This document shows positions 51,835 through 60,023 of a stretch of 64,000 bases of DNA, one piece after another; the first letter of the stretch is position 1; each line of letters opens with the position of its first letter. The position numbers and the translations under genes were made by a program. The stretch comes from JAJFHI01 sp050633705 (lineage in GTDB: Bacteria; Pseudomonadota; Alphaproteobacteria; Rhizobiales; Hyphomicrobiaceae). The notes under the pieces were generated by a model that did no database searches, was not told the origin of the DNA, and worked only from the letters and a program-made list of their open reading frames with translations. The stretch is from assembly GCA_050633705.1 (NCBI GenBank), contig JBOEGZ010000002.1, forward strand, positions 1 through 64,000, read 5' to 3'.

Positions 51835-52818
51835 TCATGCGCCTGTTGCCGGGCGAGATGCAGCCAGCTTGTTTGTTTTTGACGATTTTTTGCGGGTGAC
51901 CAAAGACCACAGACCTTTAGGTAGGAATATGATGGTCAAGAGCATTACTGTTCCCAAAATCATCTGCCAGGTATTTGGAGATAATTCGACGGCATAGACG
52001 CGAACGATTTCGAGAATGAATGTGCCAATAAGGGGAGCAGCGACATTGCCAACGCCGGACAAGATAGAGACAAAAACGAATTGACCGGACGTCGTCCAGT
52101 TTGTCATTTCGGGGTCAACATGTCCCAGAGCAAGAGCCCACAATACGCCGCCAATTGAAGAAACTACTGCTGCCAATATATAGGTAATATGAACCGCCTT
52201 GTGAGCTGATGTGCCGAGATACTCGACACGCAACTCGTTTTCACGGATGGCTTCATTGACATACCCAATTGGGCTTTTCAGGAAGCGGTTAAGTGCAATT
52301 GCACATCCAATGACGACGAAACAGGTGATGGTGTAAAGTGTCAGCCGTGCCGTTTCTCCTTCAGGCGCCCAACCCAAATAAGTCGCTGTTGGCAAGTTGA
52401 ACCCGTCGGTGCTGCCCAGTTCTTCCGTGCCTGAAAGCAGACCGAAGAGGATCATCGATACTGCAAGACTAAGCATAGCGTAGAAGATCTCACGGTACCT
52501 GCGCAGCAAAAAGCCGAGAATTATGGACAGCATAAACGCGGCCAACACACCGATAACCAAGAGAACGAACAGGTCTGATATCCCCATGAACTTTGCAGCC
52601 ATGCCAGCAGCATAGCCCCCGACGCAAAAGTAGAGGCCTTGACCAAAGGAAACGAGACCAGCGCGCATCTGGATCATCACACCCAAAGCGACGAGACCTG
52701 TACCCATGGATACTTGGACATAATTGACAATCCACTTCGGCAGGATGAATGCAATGCAGATCAGGATCGGCAGAGCAATGATGAGTCCCAGCTCAGTGCG
52801 GTCGAGAGATTTGATCAT
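51835..52818 (-). CDS. Branched-chain-type ABC transporter permease (LivM-like)
   Basis: This 327-residue inner-membrane permease has about nine to ten hydrophobic helices and the LivM-family features RAGLVSFGQGLYFCVGGYAA and the cytoplasmic coupling loop NEAIRENELRVEYLGTSAHK. The C-terminus is Lys/Ser-rich. Its start overlaps the LivH-like stop by four bases, and the ATPase gene begins one base after its stop. Confidence 0.93.
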   Translation of the reverse strand: MIKSLDRTELGLIIALPILICIAFILPKWIVNYVQVSMGTGLVALGVMIQMRAGLVSFGQGLYFCVGGYAAGMAAKFMGISDLFVLLVIGVLAAFMLSIILGFLLRRYREIFYAMLSLAVSMILFGLLSGTEELGSTDGFNLPTATYLGWAPEGETARLTLYTITCFVVIGCAIALNRFLKSPIGYVNEAIRENELRVEYLGTSAHKAVHITYILAAVVSSIGGVLWALALGHVDPEMTNWTTSGQFVFVSILSGVGNVAAPLIGTFILEIVRVYAVELSPNTWQMILGTVMLLTIIFLPKGLWSLVTRKKSSKTNKLAASRPATGA

Positions 52819-53738
52819 ATTTTTCTGCTTTCAGCCAAAGCGAAGAGCCCGTATGGCTTCACAGCAAGAACTGCGGCCATGACGAGATAAATTGAGAAGA
52901 GTTCAGCTGGCGGATAAAGGTGCACAGATGCAGCACGGGCAAAACCAACAATTAAGGCGCCAAGCATTGCGCCTCCTATTGAACCCATGCCACCAATCAC
53001 GATGACCGCAAATGAGAGAACAATGATTTCAGCGCCAATTCCAGGCGACACCGAAATTTCAGGTGCGGTGATTGCACCACCCAATGCACCAAGCGTTGCA
53101 CCGATGACAAATGTGACAGTGAAGAAGCGCGTCACATTAATACCAAGCGCACCGCTAATCTCGCGGTCTTCAACAACAACCAAAAGCAACTTACCAATAC
53201 GGGTATAATTAAGCCCGATAAAGAGTGCCAAGCCTACAGCTATGGCAACGCCGATGATTATGAATTTATAGATAGTGTACGGAATACCAAAAACATCAAT
53301 CGTACCGAAATAGAATGCAGGCTGCCAAGCTACATAGGATTCGGTTCCCCAAATCACCTTTGTGACGTCTTCCAAAATGAGGAATATCGCGTAGGTGACC
53401 AGAACCATCAGCACTTCGTCGCGGCCGTACATGAACCTCAGTACGCCGCGCTCAATTAGGAGCCCTGAAACAATACCTGCGATGAGCGCCGCAAGCGGTA
53501 TGAGAAGAAAGGTCAGGGCGACGGTATTACCGGTCTGCGTATAAATGCCAATCGCCCATGCGGATGAATACGCACCAAGTGCATAAAACCCTCCATGAGC
53601 AATGTTGAGAATTCGCATCACACCGTATATCAGTGTGAGTCCCACGGATGATAGGAACAGCCAAGCGGCAAAGCCAAGACCATCCATTGCAATCGCGATT
53701 GTGGTCAGCATCAAGAACTCCAGATACTTCTTCGTCAA
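52815..53738 (-). CDS. Branched-chain-type ABC transporter permease (LivH-like)
   Basis: This 307-residue permease shows the LivH pattern: LSSVGLTLIYGVMRILNIAH near the N-terminus, ERGVLRFMYGRDEVLMVLVT, and the coupling segment EDREISGALGINVTRFF. Eight hydrophobic segments are visible. It begins at TTG. A 13-bp perfect hairpin lies in the 136-base gap between this gene and the upstream binding-protein gene. Confidence 0.92.
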   Translation of the reverse strand: MTKKYLEFLMLTTIAIAMDGLGFAAWLFLSSVGLTLIYGVMRILNIAHGGFYALGAYSSAWAIGIYTQTGNTVALTFLLIPLAALIAGIVSGLLIERGVLRFMYGRDEVLMVLVTYAIFLILEDVTKVIWGTESYVAWQPAFYFGTIDVFGIPYTIYKFIIIGVAIAVGLALFIGLNYTRIGKLLLVVVEDREISGALGINVTRFFTVTFVIGATLGALGGAITAPEISVSPGIGAEIIVLSFAVIVIGGMGSIGGAMLGALIVGFARAASVHLYPPAELFSIYLVMAAVLAVKPYGLFALAESRKI

Positions 53739-53773
53739 ATTCGCCGCGCCGCATAGAAGCGTCGAGAGAAAAG

Positions 53774-53810
53774 CCGAGCTTTGGCATTATTGATATATGC
53801 CAAAGCTCGG
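53774..53810 (-). repeat. Intercistronic hairpin between binding-protein and permease genes
   Basis: CCGAGCTTTGGCA (53774-53786) and TGCCAAAGCTCGG (53798-53810) form a perfect 13-bp stem with an 11-base loop. On the minus strand it follows the binding-protein stop and is followed by a pyrimidine-rich CTTTTCTCTC. It may stop part of the transcripts or shield the binding-protein message from 3' decay, which would give more binding protein than permease. Confidence 0.75.
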
Positions 53811-53874
53811 TGAGTTAATGAGGAGTAATGCTAAAAAAGTCAGCAATACCTGCCCCCAAGGAGGATTCAAATAC

Positions 53875-55203
53875 TTACTTGCAGCTTGCGCCTTCGAAAC
53901 CACCATTGATCCAATCAATGGAAATGACACCAGATGGCGGGTTTACGCATTCAGCTTTAAAACGCACCACATCGACAAGCGTCGCTTTGCCAGCATCTTT
54001 GTCATATTTGTAAGTGCCATAGGCTGTGTCTTGGATAGCTTGATGGCCATTGGCGAGAGCCATGGATACCTTGCCACTTGGACTGTCCCATTCCAGCCCC
54101 TTCAAAGCGCCGATGACGGCAGCTTGATCGGTGCCTCCTGCTTTATCGCCAGCTGCCTTCACACCAAAAATAGCTTGTGCCATTTTGTAAGCGGGAAAGG
54201 TTGGCAATGTGCCGAAGCGTTCAAAATAAGCTTCACGGAACCAGGTATTCAAATCTGACTTCGGAGCAAGCTCGCCATGAGGACCGCGAGCGCCAATGAT
54301 TGCACCATCCGGTATTTGTGTAGCGAGGCGATGTATAGATGTTTCACCTGTCGTGAGAACAACTTTTGCAAGCCCAAACACTCCACGTGCAGAAGCCTGA
54401 ACAATAAAGGCTTCCAAGTCTCCACCCCAAAAACTGGAGTGAATAACATTGGGTCTTGACGTCAGGAGTGCTGAAATTTCAGAACCGTACTGACCAGCAT
54501 AGATTTTAGGGAACTGTTTAGTTGTTACTTTGGACTTGCTGTTTATTTGCGCAATCGAAGCGTAAAAGTCGCGCCAAGAATCATGCCCCCAGGCGTAATT
54601 CTGGTTGATGCCAGCAATACTGTCTACAGCAGTTCCGATTTTCTCAAGGTAGCGAGCGGCTGCCACGTTATCCATGGTAGCATGAGCACCAGTACGAAAT
54701 GTGTATTTGGGATCGGTTACAATCTCTTCAAATATTTGCGGTGTGCCACATTCCGTAAAAATGGTCAGTTTTTTCGCTTTCTCAGCTTCCGGCGCGATCG
54801 CTTTGCAGCTACCGGATGAGCTATAGCCAACGACGATATCTACAGCATCCTTTTCAACGAGCTTTAGGTAGTCAGCATTTTTCTGCTTAGAGTTTTCGTC
54901 AACATAGATCGGCACGATCTTGGCACCGCCAACACCAACTGTGTTGTAAGGAGCTGGAATGCTGCCATCGTTGATCGCTGCAATCACTAGCTTAGCTGCG
55001 TTGCCCGCCGGCACGCCAAATGAGCCAGCAGGTCCACCAGAAAAGAATGTAACGATGCCTATCTTAATAGACTTGTCTTGTGCGTTTGCGTCAGCCTTGA
55101 AAGATATTACTCCCATGGCCGCAATTGCAAAAGCAGCAAAAAGCAAAGTTGGTTTTTTAAGAAGCGCTTTAATTCTCGCTCCGGTATGAGGCAGTTTCCT
55201 CAT
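53875..55203 (-). CDS. ABC transporter substrate-binding protein (Leu/Ile/Val type)
   Basis: This 442-residue periplasmic binding protein delivers substrate to the permeases encoded downstream. The signal peptide ends near residue 41 (DANA). The type I fold is shown by IKIGIVTFFSGGPAGSFGVP, VDIVVGYSSSGSCKAIAPEA and the second-lobe IAGINQNYAWGHDSW. Five Cys residues in the mature part, including two near the C-terminus, may form disulphides. The ligand cannot be read from sequence; the operon suggests a small hydroxy acid or amino acid. GGAGG precedes the ATG. It is the first gene of the operon and lies behind the tandem operators. Confidence 0.9.
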   Translation of the reverse strand: MRKLPHTGARIKALLKKPTLLFAAFAIAAMGVISFKADANAQDKSIKIGIVTFFSGGPAGSFGVPAGNAAKLVIAAINDGSIPAPYNTVGVGGAKIVPIYVDENSKQKNADYLKLVEKDAVDIVVGYSSSGSCKAIAPEAEKAKKLTIFTECGTPQIFEEIVTDPKYTFRTGAHATMDNVAAARYLEKIGTAVDSIAGINQNYAWGHDSWRDFYASIAQINSKSKVTTKQFPKIYAGQYGSEISALLTSRPNVIHSSFWGGDLEAFIVQASARGVFGLAKVVLTTGETSIHRLATQIPDGAIIGARGPHGELAPKSDLNTWFREAYFERFGTLPTFPAYKMAQAIFGVKAAGDKAGGTDQAAVIGALKGLEWDSPSGKVSMALANGHQAIQDTAYGTYKYDKDAGKATLVDVVRFKAECVNPPSGVISIDWINGGFEGASCK

Positions 55204-55319
55204 GACGTCCCTCCAATATCCATCCTGATTAAGGTTAGATATTCACGCAGCTTCATCCTAATCGGTAGCTACGCGAAGTCTTCCATTCGAATCCGTTTGG
55301 ATACGCACAGGCATTTCGC

Positions 55320-55348
55320 ATTTTGGCTACGAGGCAATCTACATTCAA
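55320..55348 (-). promoter_or_regulatory. Sigma-70-like promoter of the transporter operon
   Basis: On the minus strand TTGAAT (55348-55343) and CAAAAT (55325-55320) are spaced 17 bases apart, each matching the consensus at four of six positions. No GG/GC pair with the -24/-12 spacing of sigma-54 was found between here and the start codon. The weak match would suit an activator-dependent promoter, with operators placed just upstream. Confidence 0.5.
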
Positions 55349-55367
55349 TTGGCCTAGAAAAAAATTA

Positions 55368-55384
55368 TGAGCGGAATGCGCTCA
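55368..55384 (-). promoter_or_regulatory. Operator copy 1 (TGAGCG-N5-CGCTCA)
   Basis: TGAGCGGAATGCGCTCA is a 6-bp dyad with a five-base centre, identical to the copy at 55399. Its centre lies about 63 bases upstream of the predicted transcription start on the minus strand, a usual place for an activator at a sigma-70 promoter. Confidence 0.75.
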
Positions 55385-55398
55385 AAAATGAAGCCTGA

Positions 55399-55415
55399 TG
55401 AGCGGAATGCGCTCA
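55399..55415 (-). promoter_or_regulatory. Operator copy 2 (TGAGCG-N5-CGCTCA)
   Basis: This second identical 17-base dyad is 31 bases (three helical turns) further upstream than the first, so both face the same side of the helix. The likely ligand is the NtrC-type regulator encoded upstream in the cluster. Confidence 0.75.
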
Positions 55416-55514
55416 TCCACGCTTCGATCCACATTTTGTTGCAAATCCAGGTTGACCAACTCCGCGGTTACAGCGCCATTGGCGACAGTTCCGTTTAAAC
55501 AGAACCTGGGCCAA

Positions 55515-56771
55515 CTACCGATTGCGGCCAAGGGGCGCGCGCAACAACGGCCATTCCTTCGGCGGATAATAAATTTTCCATTCTCCAATCTGAATGGTTG
55601 CTGGAGGATATCGGTTGTTAAAGATGGTCTTTCCGATTGCCTGCACCTGCAAAAGCTGGTGAGTTTTGGGGTCCATGAAGGACTTAAAACCCCTAGGATC
55701 TTCGGGCAGTGATAGCTCAAGTTGTTCAAGTGCGCGCCTGACTTTGTCTTTGTCCTTCATACCGCCGGCTTGTCGGACAGCCTCAGCGATTGCCAGGATT
55801 CCTGCATAAGCGCCTTGCGCTGCATAACTTGGATATCGCCCTGCCCGTTCATGGAAATTTTCGACAAAGTGCTTGTTTTCTTTGGTGGAAGGCCAATTCA
55901 CATGATGGCGCGCAGAAAGCACCAGGCCGAGTGGCATGTCGTTGCCTAGTTCAGCGAGTATCTCGTAATTGCCACCGGCATCAAAATTCATGAATTGAGT
56001 TTGCTCGAAAAGACCAAGTTGAGCAGCCTGCTTGACGAAAGTGACAAGATCGAGCCCCCAATGACCACTAACAACGATATCAACCTCAGAACGGAGCAAT
56101 TGTTGAATGTAGACCGTAAAATCGGTTTCAAACAATTTCGGCCAATACGCATCAAAAACTTCAAACGGCACACCTTCTTTGGCAAGAAAGATTCTTAGAT
56201 CACCCCATGCCTGATAGCCATATTCATAGTCTGGCCCGACAAAGGCGATTTTGAGGGGGGTGTCACGATTTTGATAGGTCTCACTAATGTATTTTGCACC
56301 CGCGAGCATCGATTGTCGCGTGCCATTATTGACGCGAAAATAATGTGGGTGAAAAGCCTCGGTCACGAGGGACGGAGAAGCGTGGTCTGTGCCTATGAAG
56401 AATGTTTCAGTTTTTGCTGCCTCATTGGAGACAGCCCGAGCGATGCTTGAGCTGACAACCCCACAGAGGAAATCGACACCATCATTTTCTATAAATTTAC
56501 GCGCGATCTGGACCGACCTGAGCGACTTCGATCGCGTATCTTCAATCTTAACTTCCAGTGGGGGATAGCCTGCACGCTCTCGGGATTTAATATAATCTAT
56601 CGCCATTTGGATTGCGACACTGCTGTCGCGACCGTAAAGCCCGCCTGGACCTGTTAATGGATAGAGGCAGCCAATTTTAACCGGTTCTGATCGGGCGTGA
56701 GCGGGTGGTGAAGCGAAAATCGCGAACGGCAAAAGAATTGCTAGTGCTGCATTCTTGAATAAATGCATCAT
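55515..56771 (-). CDS. Periplasmic binding protein of the AmiC/urea type, probable sensor subunit
   Basis: This 418-residue type I periplasmic binding protein has a signal peptide to about residue 26 (AHA). The family start is VKIGCLYPLTGPGGLYGRDS, with FLCGVVSSSIARAVSNEA and IAFVGPDYEYGYQAWGDL later, as in AmiC and UrtA-type amide or urea binding proteins. It overlaps the response regulator stop by four bases and belongs to the kinase-regulator operon, not the transporter operon, which already has its own binding protein. A sensing role with the kinase is therefore likelier than transport. Confidence 0.85.
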   Translation of the reverse strand: MMHLFKNAALAILLPFAIFASPPAHARSEPVKIGCLYPLTGPGGLYGRDSSVAIQMAIDYIKSRERAGYPPLEVKIEDTRSKSLRSVQIARKFIENDGVDFLCGVVSSSIARAVSNEAAKTETFFIGTDHASPSLVTEAFHPHYFRVNNGTRQSMLAGAKYISETYQNRDTPLKIAFVGPDYEYGYQAWGDLRIFLAKEGVPFEVFDAYWPKLFETDFTVYIQQLLRSEVDIVVSGHWGLDLVTFVKQAAQLGLFEQTQFMNFDAGGNYEILAELGNDMPLGLVLSARHHVNWPSTKENKHFVENFHERAGRYPSYAAQGAYAGILAIAEAVRQAGGMKDKDKVRRALEQLELSLPEDPRGFKSFMDPKTHQLLQVQAIGKTIFNNRYPPATIQIGEWKIYYPPKEWPLLRAPLGRNR

Positions 56772-58105
56772 GATACCCCCAGCCTCTGCATTTTCCGTTT
56801 AAGCGCATGACGGGAAATGCCAAGACGCTCTGCAGCAATACCCTTTTTTCCCCCAGCCTTAAGAAGCGCATCATTGATCATGTTACGCTCCACATTGTCT
56901 ATTGAGTCCTCAATTGAAATAGATCCCTTAGGCTCGGCATTTCTAATTTCAGATGGAAGTTGGTCCACCGAAATGACTTTACCTGAGTGGAGTATGGTCA
57001 GTCGTTCAACTAGGTTTTTTAATTCGCGCACATTCCCCGGCCATTCATATGAGTTGAAAAACCTGCGTGCCGAGCTTGTAAATTCAATTTTTTGGTTCTC
57101 TGACTCTTCAGCAAAGCGCTGCGCAAAATAATTCGCGAGGATTTCTATGTCACCCTCTCTGTTTCTGAGAGGCGGGACGTCAAGAGGCATTACATTGAGC
57201 CGAAAAAAGAGGTCTTGTCTAAATGTTTCTTGCGCGACAGCTTCTTCCAGGTTTTTATTGGTAGCTGCAATAACGCGGAGATCAGACCGGTGTTCACGTG
57301 TTATTCCAACAGGGCGAAAAGTTCGCGTCTCGAGGAAGGTCAGCAGTTTGGCTTGAACTGCCAGCGGCATCTCACTGATCTCATCCAAGAAAAGAGTTCC
57401 GTGATTGGCAATCTCGACCAAGCCGCGCCGTCGAGAAACAAGTCCAGGCAAAGACCCTTTTTCAGCTCCAAAGAGTTCAGCTTCGATTTGATTTTCAGGG
57501 AGCGTTGCACAGTTGATTTCAACAAAAGGCTTGTCCGCGCCACTTCCATTTATGTGAAGCTGCTTTGCGACAACTTCCTTACCCGCACCCGTCTCTCCTG
57601 AAAGAAGTATAGTGTTTACATTGCTTGCGGTGATACGTTCAATCTGGTCTCGGAGCTTGCGAATAATGCGACAATCTCCAATAAATGCGGTGTCATTGAC
57701 AAAGCGATCTCTAAGGTACTTGACCTCGGATTCCAGTTGTTTTCGTTTGCTCGTTTCTTCTAAGAGATGGATGAGCTCATCGACATCAAATGGCTTTGAG
57801 AGATAGTCAACTGCACCCATTTTTATGGCCGTAACCGCATCCTTCGTATCGTCAAATGCAGACATCATAATTACTGGAATATCGGGAAGTTGCTCCTTCA
57901 TCCATTCAAGAACCTCTATGCCCGTTTGTCCCGGCATTCTTATGTCCAACAACACAACGTCAGGACTTTCTTTCTTGGCTATACTGCATCCGTTGTAGCC
58001 GTTATGCGCTTCCAAGCAGGACATACCTGCTTGGCGAAGCGTGAAGGCAAGCGACTGCGTTAGCTTTATTTCATCATCAATAATGAGTACAGTTGTTTTG
58101 CTCAT
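56768..58105 (-). CDS. NtrC-type response regulator lacking the GAFTGA motif
   Basis: This 445-residue regulator has a receiver domain (1-120; acidic pocket Asp10-Asp11, phosphorylation Asp54, Lys104), an AAA+ domain (about 140-370; Walker A GETGAGKE 170-177, Walker B TLFLDEI, and FRQDLFFRLNVMPLDVPPLR), and a Fis-type helix-turn-helix (about 405-445; GISRHALKRKMQRLG). The sigma-54-contacting loop, normally G-A-F-T-G-A, reads G-S-L-P-G-L at 217-222, so normal sigma-54 activation is doubtful. Known NtrC relatives without this loop (Rhodobacter capsulatus NtrC) use sigma-70 polymerase. It overlaps the kinase stop and the binding-protein start by four bases each. Confidence 0.9.
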   Translation of the reverse strand: MSKTTVLIIDDEIKLTQSLAFTLRQAGMSCLEAHNGYNGCSIAKKESPDVVLLDIRMPGQTGIEVLEWMKEQLPDIPVIMMSAFDDTKDAVTAIKMGAVDYLSKPFDVDELIHLLEETSKRKQLESEVKYLRDRFVNDTAFIGDCRIIRKLRDQIERITASNVNTILLSGETGAGKEVVAKQLHINGSGADKPFVEINCATLPENQIEAELFGAEKGSLPGLVSRRRGLVEIANHGTLFLDEISEMPLAVQAKLLTFLETRTFRPVGITREHRSDLRVIAATNKNLEEAVAQETFRQDLFFRLNVMPLDVPPLRNREGDIEILANYFAQRFAEESENQKIEFTSSARRFFNSYEWPGNVRELKNLVERLTILHSGKVISVDQLPSEIRNAEPKGSISIEDSIDNVERNMINDALLKAGGKKGIAAERLGISRHALKRKMQRLGVS

Positions 58106-59790
58106 GTTGAATTTTTTTCCGCTGGCTTGCTGACAGGAAACGCCAGTGTGACCGTTGTGCCAACGCCACGTTCACTTTCAATCTGCAGTGAACCACCATT
58201 GGTTTCCACAAGCTGATTAGTGACAGAAAGACCTAAACCAGTCCCTCCAGATCGGGTGGTGAAAAAGGGTCGAAGGATTTTGGGTCTGGTCTCGTCGTCG
58301 ATGCCAACGCCATCATCCGACACGACGATCATGCCGTGACCGTGGTCGCGGTATGCTCTGAGCGTCAGGTGGCCGCCATTCGGCATAGCGTCCATGGCGT
58401 TGAGTGCGAGGTTGAGTATGATTTGTCGCAAATGAGACTGGTCAATTATAAATTCCAGATTGGACTCACCGGATACATTGACAACAATATTTTTCTCATG
58501 AGCGCTTGTTGCAATCAACGTTTTGATCGAACGAAGAATTTCTTTGATCAAAACAACATCTTTTTCCGGAGCACTTGGCCGCGCATATTTGAGGAAGTCT
58601 CCGATTGCCTGGTCGACCCTCGTTATCTCCGATGAGATAACTTCGAACATCTGCTGTCTTTCTGAATCTGTTTCCCCGCGCTTCAGTCCATGCGCCGTCG
58701 CAGAGACAATGGTGAGGGGGTTGCGTATTTCATGCGCAAGGCCAGCGGCCATATTTCCTAGCGATGCTCTACGTTCCACATCAACACGCGACCTGATTAG
58801 TTTTTCAAGTTGCTCTCGCATTCGGTTATAGGAACGAGCCAAGACTCCCAATTCACCAGGGGCGTCCTCAGAGACTCGAACACTGAAATTTCCGTTTGCA
58901 ATTGCCATTGCTCCGTCACTCAGAGGCTGTAGATATCGAGACAGCCGTTCAGACATTTGGAAGAAAAGATATATCAGTCCTAGAGCAGAAAACACAGCAG
59001 CTACCAGCAGGAGATATCGGATATAAGTCTTTGGCTCTTGAATTAGATCATTGCCCTTCACCAGATGGATTTTCCATCCGGGAAAGAAGTGTCTCGATGT
59101 GGCAATTGTCTCGCCGGCCTCGGCCGCGGTCCCTACAGCAGTCATCCGAATGCGATCAAAGACAACGATCTGTGGCTCATATACATATGGCTCAATCAGC
59201 TTGGCCGTCTGTTCCGTCAAGGAGGCGAGGCGCATCCGAAGAGAAACCGCCCCAATTTTTTCCTGTTTGAGCAACACTGGCATTCGGATCAAGAACCAAC
59301 CTGGATGTCCGTTCTCTGGCAAAATTGGTCCAATGACTTCGACCGTCTCACGAGAAATCACTGGGAATATATTGTCGTTCTCAGGCTTCGATCTTTTTCT
59401 TGTGGGGGGTATGGTTTGAAGAATATTTCCGTCAACATCAGAAAGCTCAATCGAATAAATGTCAGGACTTTCAGATTCAAGACGGAGAATGTCATCCAAA
59501 AGTTCTGAGATACCTTGCGGCGATGTCTTCAAGAAAAAATTGGTTGTGTCCGGCAAGTCAACTATGTTGTCGAGCCGGTTAATTTGGACCGCCATAAAAT
59601 TGCTCATCTTGGAAGCCGTTGCTTCAAGACTAAAATTCACGCGGTTTGCAATGAGATTATTCAGAAGATTTGCGCTGTAACGATCGTAAAGACCTGCGAT
59701 AACCGCTAGCGGTATCAAGGCGGCAACCAATGCACCCCACAGATAGCGGCGTGCCAAATTTAGTCTCGTTATACACGTACGCAATGCCAA
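58102..59790 (-). CDS. Membrane sensor histidine kinase
   Basis: This 562-residue kinase has helix TM1 at about 15-34, a 220-residue periplasmic sensor domain of probable double-Cache type, TM2 at about 257-278, a HAMP-like linker with a possible coiled coil (280-340), the HisKA dimer with phosphorylated His353 in GLAHEIRNPLT, and the ATPase domain with N box NLALNAMDAM, G1 DDGVGI and G2 GGTGLGLSV. It starts at TTG behind a strong GGAGGGA. The overlapping regulator gene is its obvious partner, and the periplasmic binding protein in the same operon may dock on its sensor domain. Confidence 0.92.
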   Translation of the reverse strand: MALRTCITRLNLARRYLWGALVAALIPLAVIAGLYDRYSANLLNNLIANRVNFSLEATASKMSNFMAVQINRLDNIVDLPDTTNFFLKTSPQGISELLDDILRLESESPDIYSIELSDVDGNILQTIPPTRKRSKPENDNIFPVISRETVEVIGPILPENGHPGWFLIRMPVLLKQEKIGAVSLRMRLASLTEQTAKLIEPYVYEPQIVVFDRIRMTAVGTAAEAGETIATSRHFFPGWKIHLVKGNDLIQEPKTYIRYLLLVAAVFSALGLIYLFFQMSERLSRYLQPLSDGAMAIANGNFSVRVSEDAPGELGVLARSYNRMREQLEKLIRSRVDVERRASLGNMAAGLAHEIRNPLTIVSATAHGLKRGETDSERQQMFEVISSEITRVDQAIGDFLKYARPSAPEKDVVLIKEILRSIKTLIATSAHEKNIVVNVSGESNLEFIIDQSHLRQIILNLALNAMDAMPNGGHLTLRAYRDHGHGMIVVSDDGVGIDDETRPKILRPFFTTRSGGTGLGLSVTNQLVETNGGSLQIESERGVGTTVTLAFPVSKPAEKNST

Positions 59791-60023
59791 ATCCGTCCCT
59801 CCTTTAGACAGATTAACATATATCGACGATGATTCAGAAAACCTCCCTTCTTAGTAAAGCGCCCCAGTATGTCTCAAAGGCGATGGAGGGATACAGTGAT
59901 TGATGTCGATTTCATCGACCAGGTAATAAAAATGTTCCCGATCATCACAACCGTACAACAACTGTCAAACTTGTCCTTTCACACCCACATGCCTTCGTGA
60001 AGAAAAGGTAATCAAAAGTTCTT

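Noticed and set aside
55204..55367. Sigma-54 (-24/-12) promoter for the transporter operon
   Set aside because: I searched the minus strand for GG and GC separated by ten bases; only GG/GT near-misses were found.
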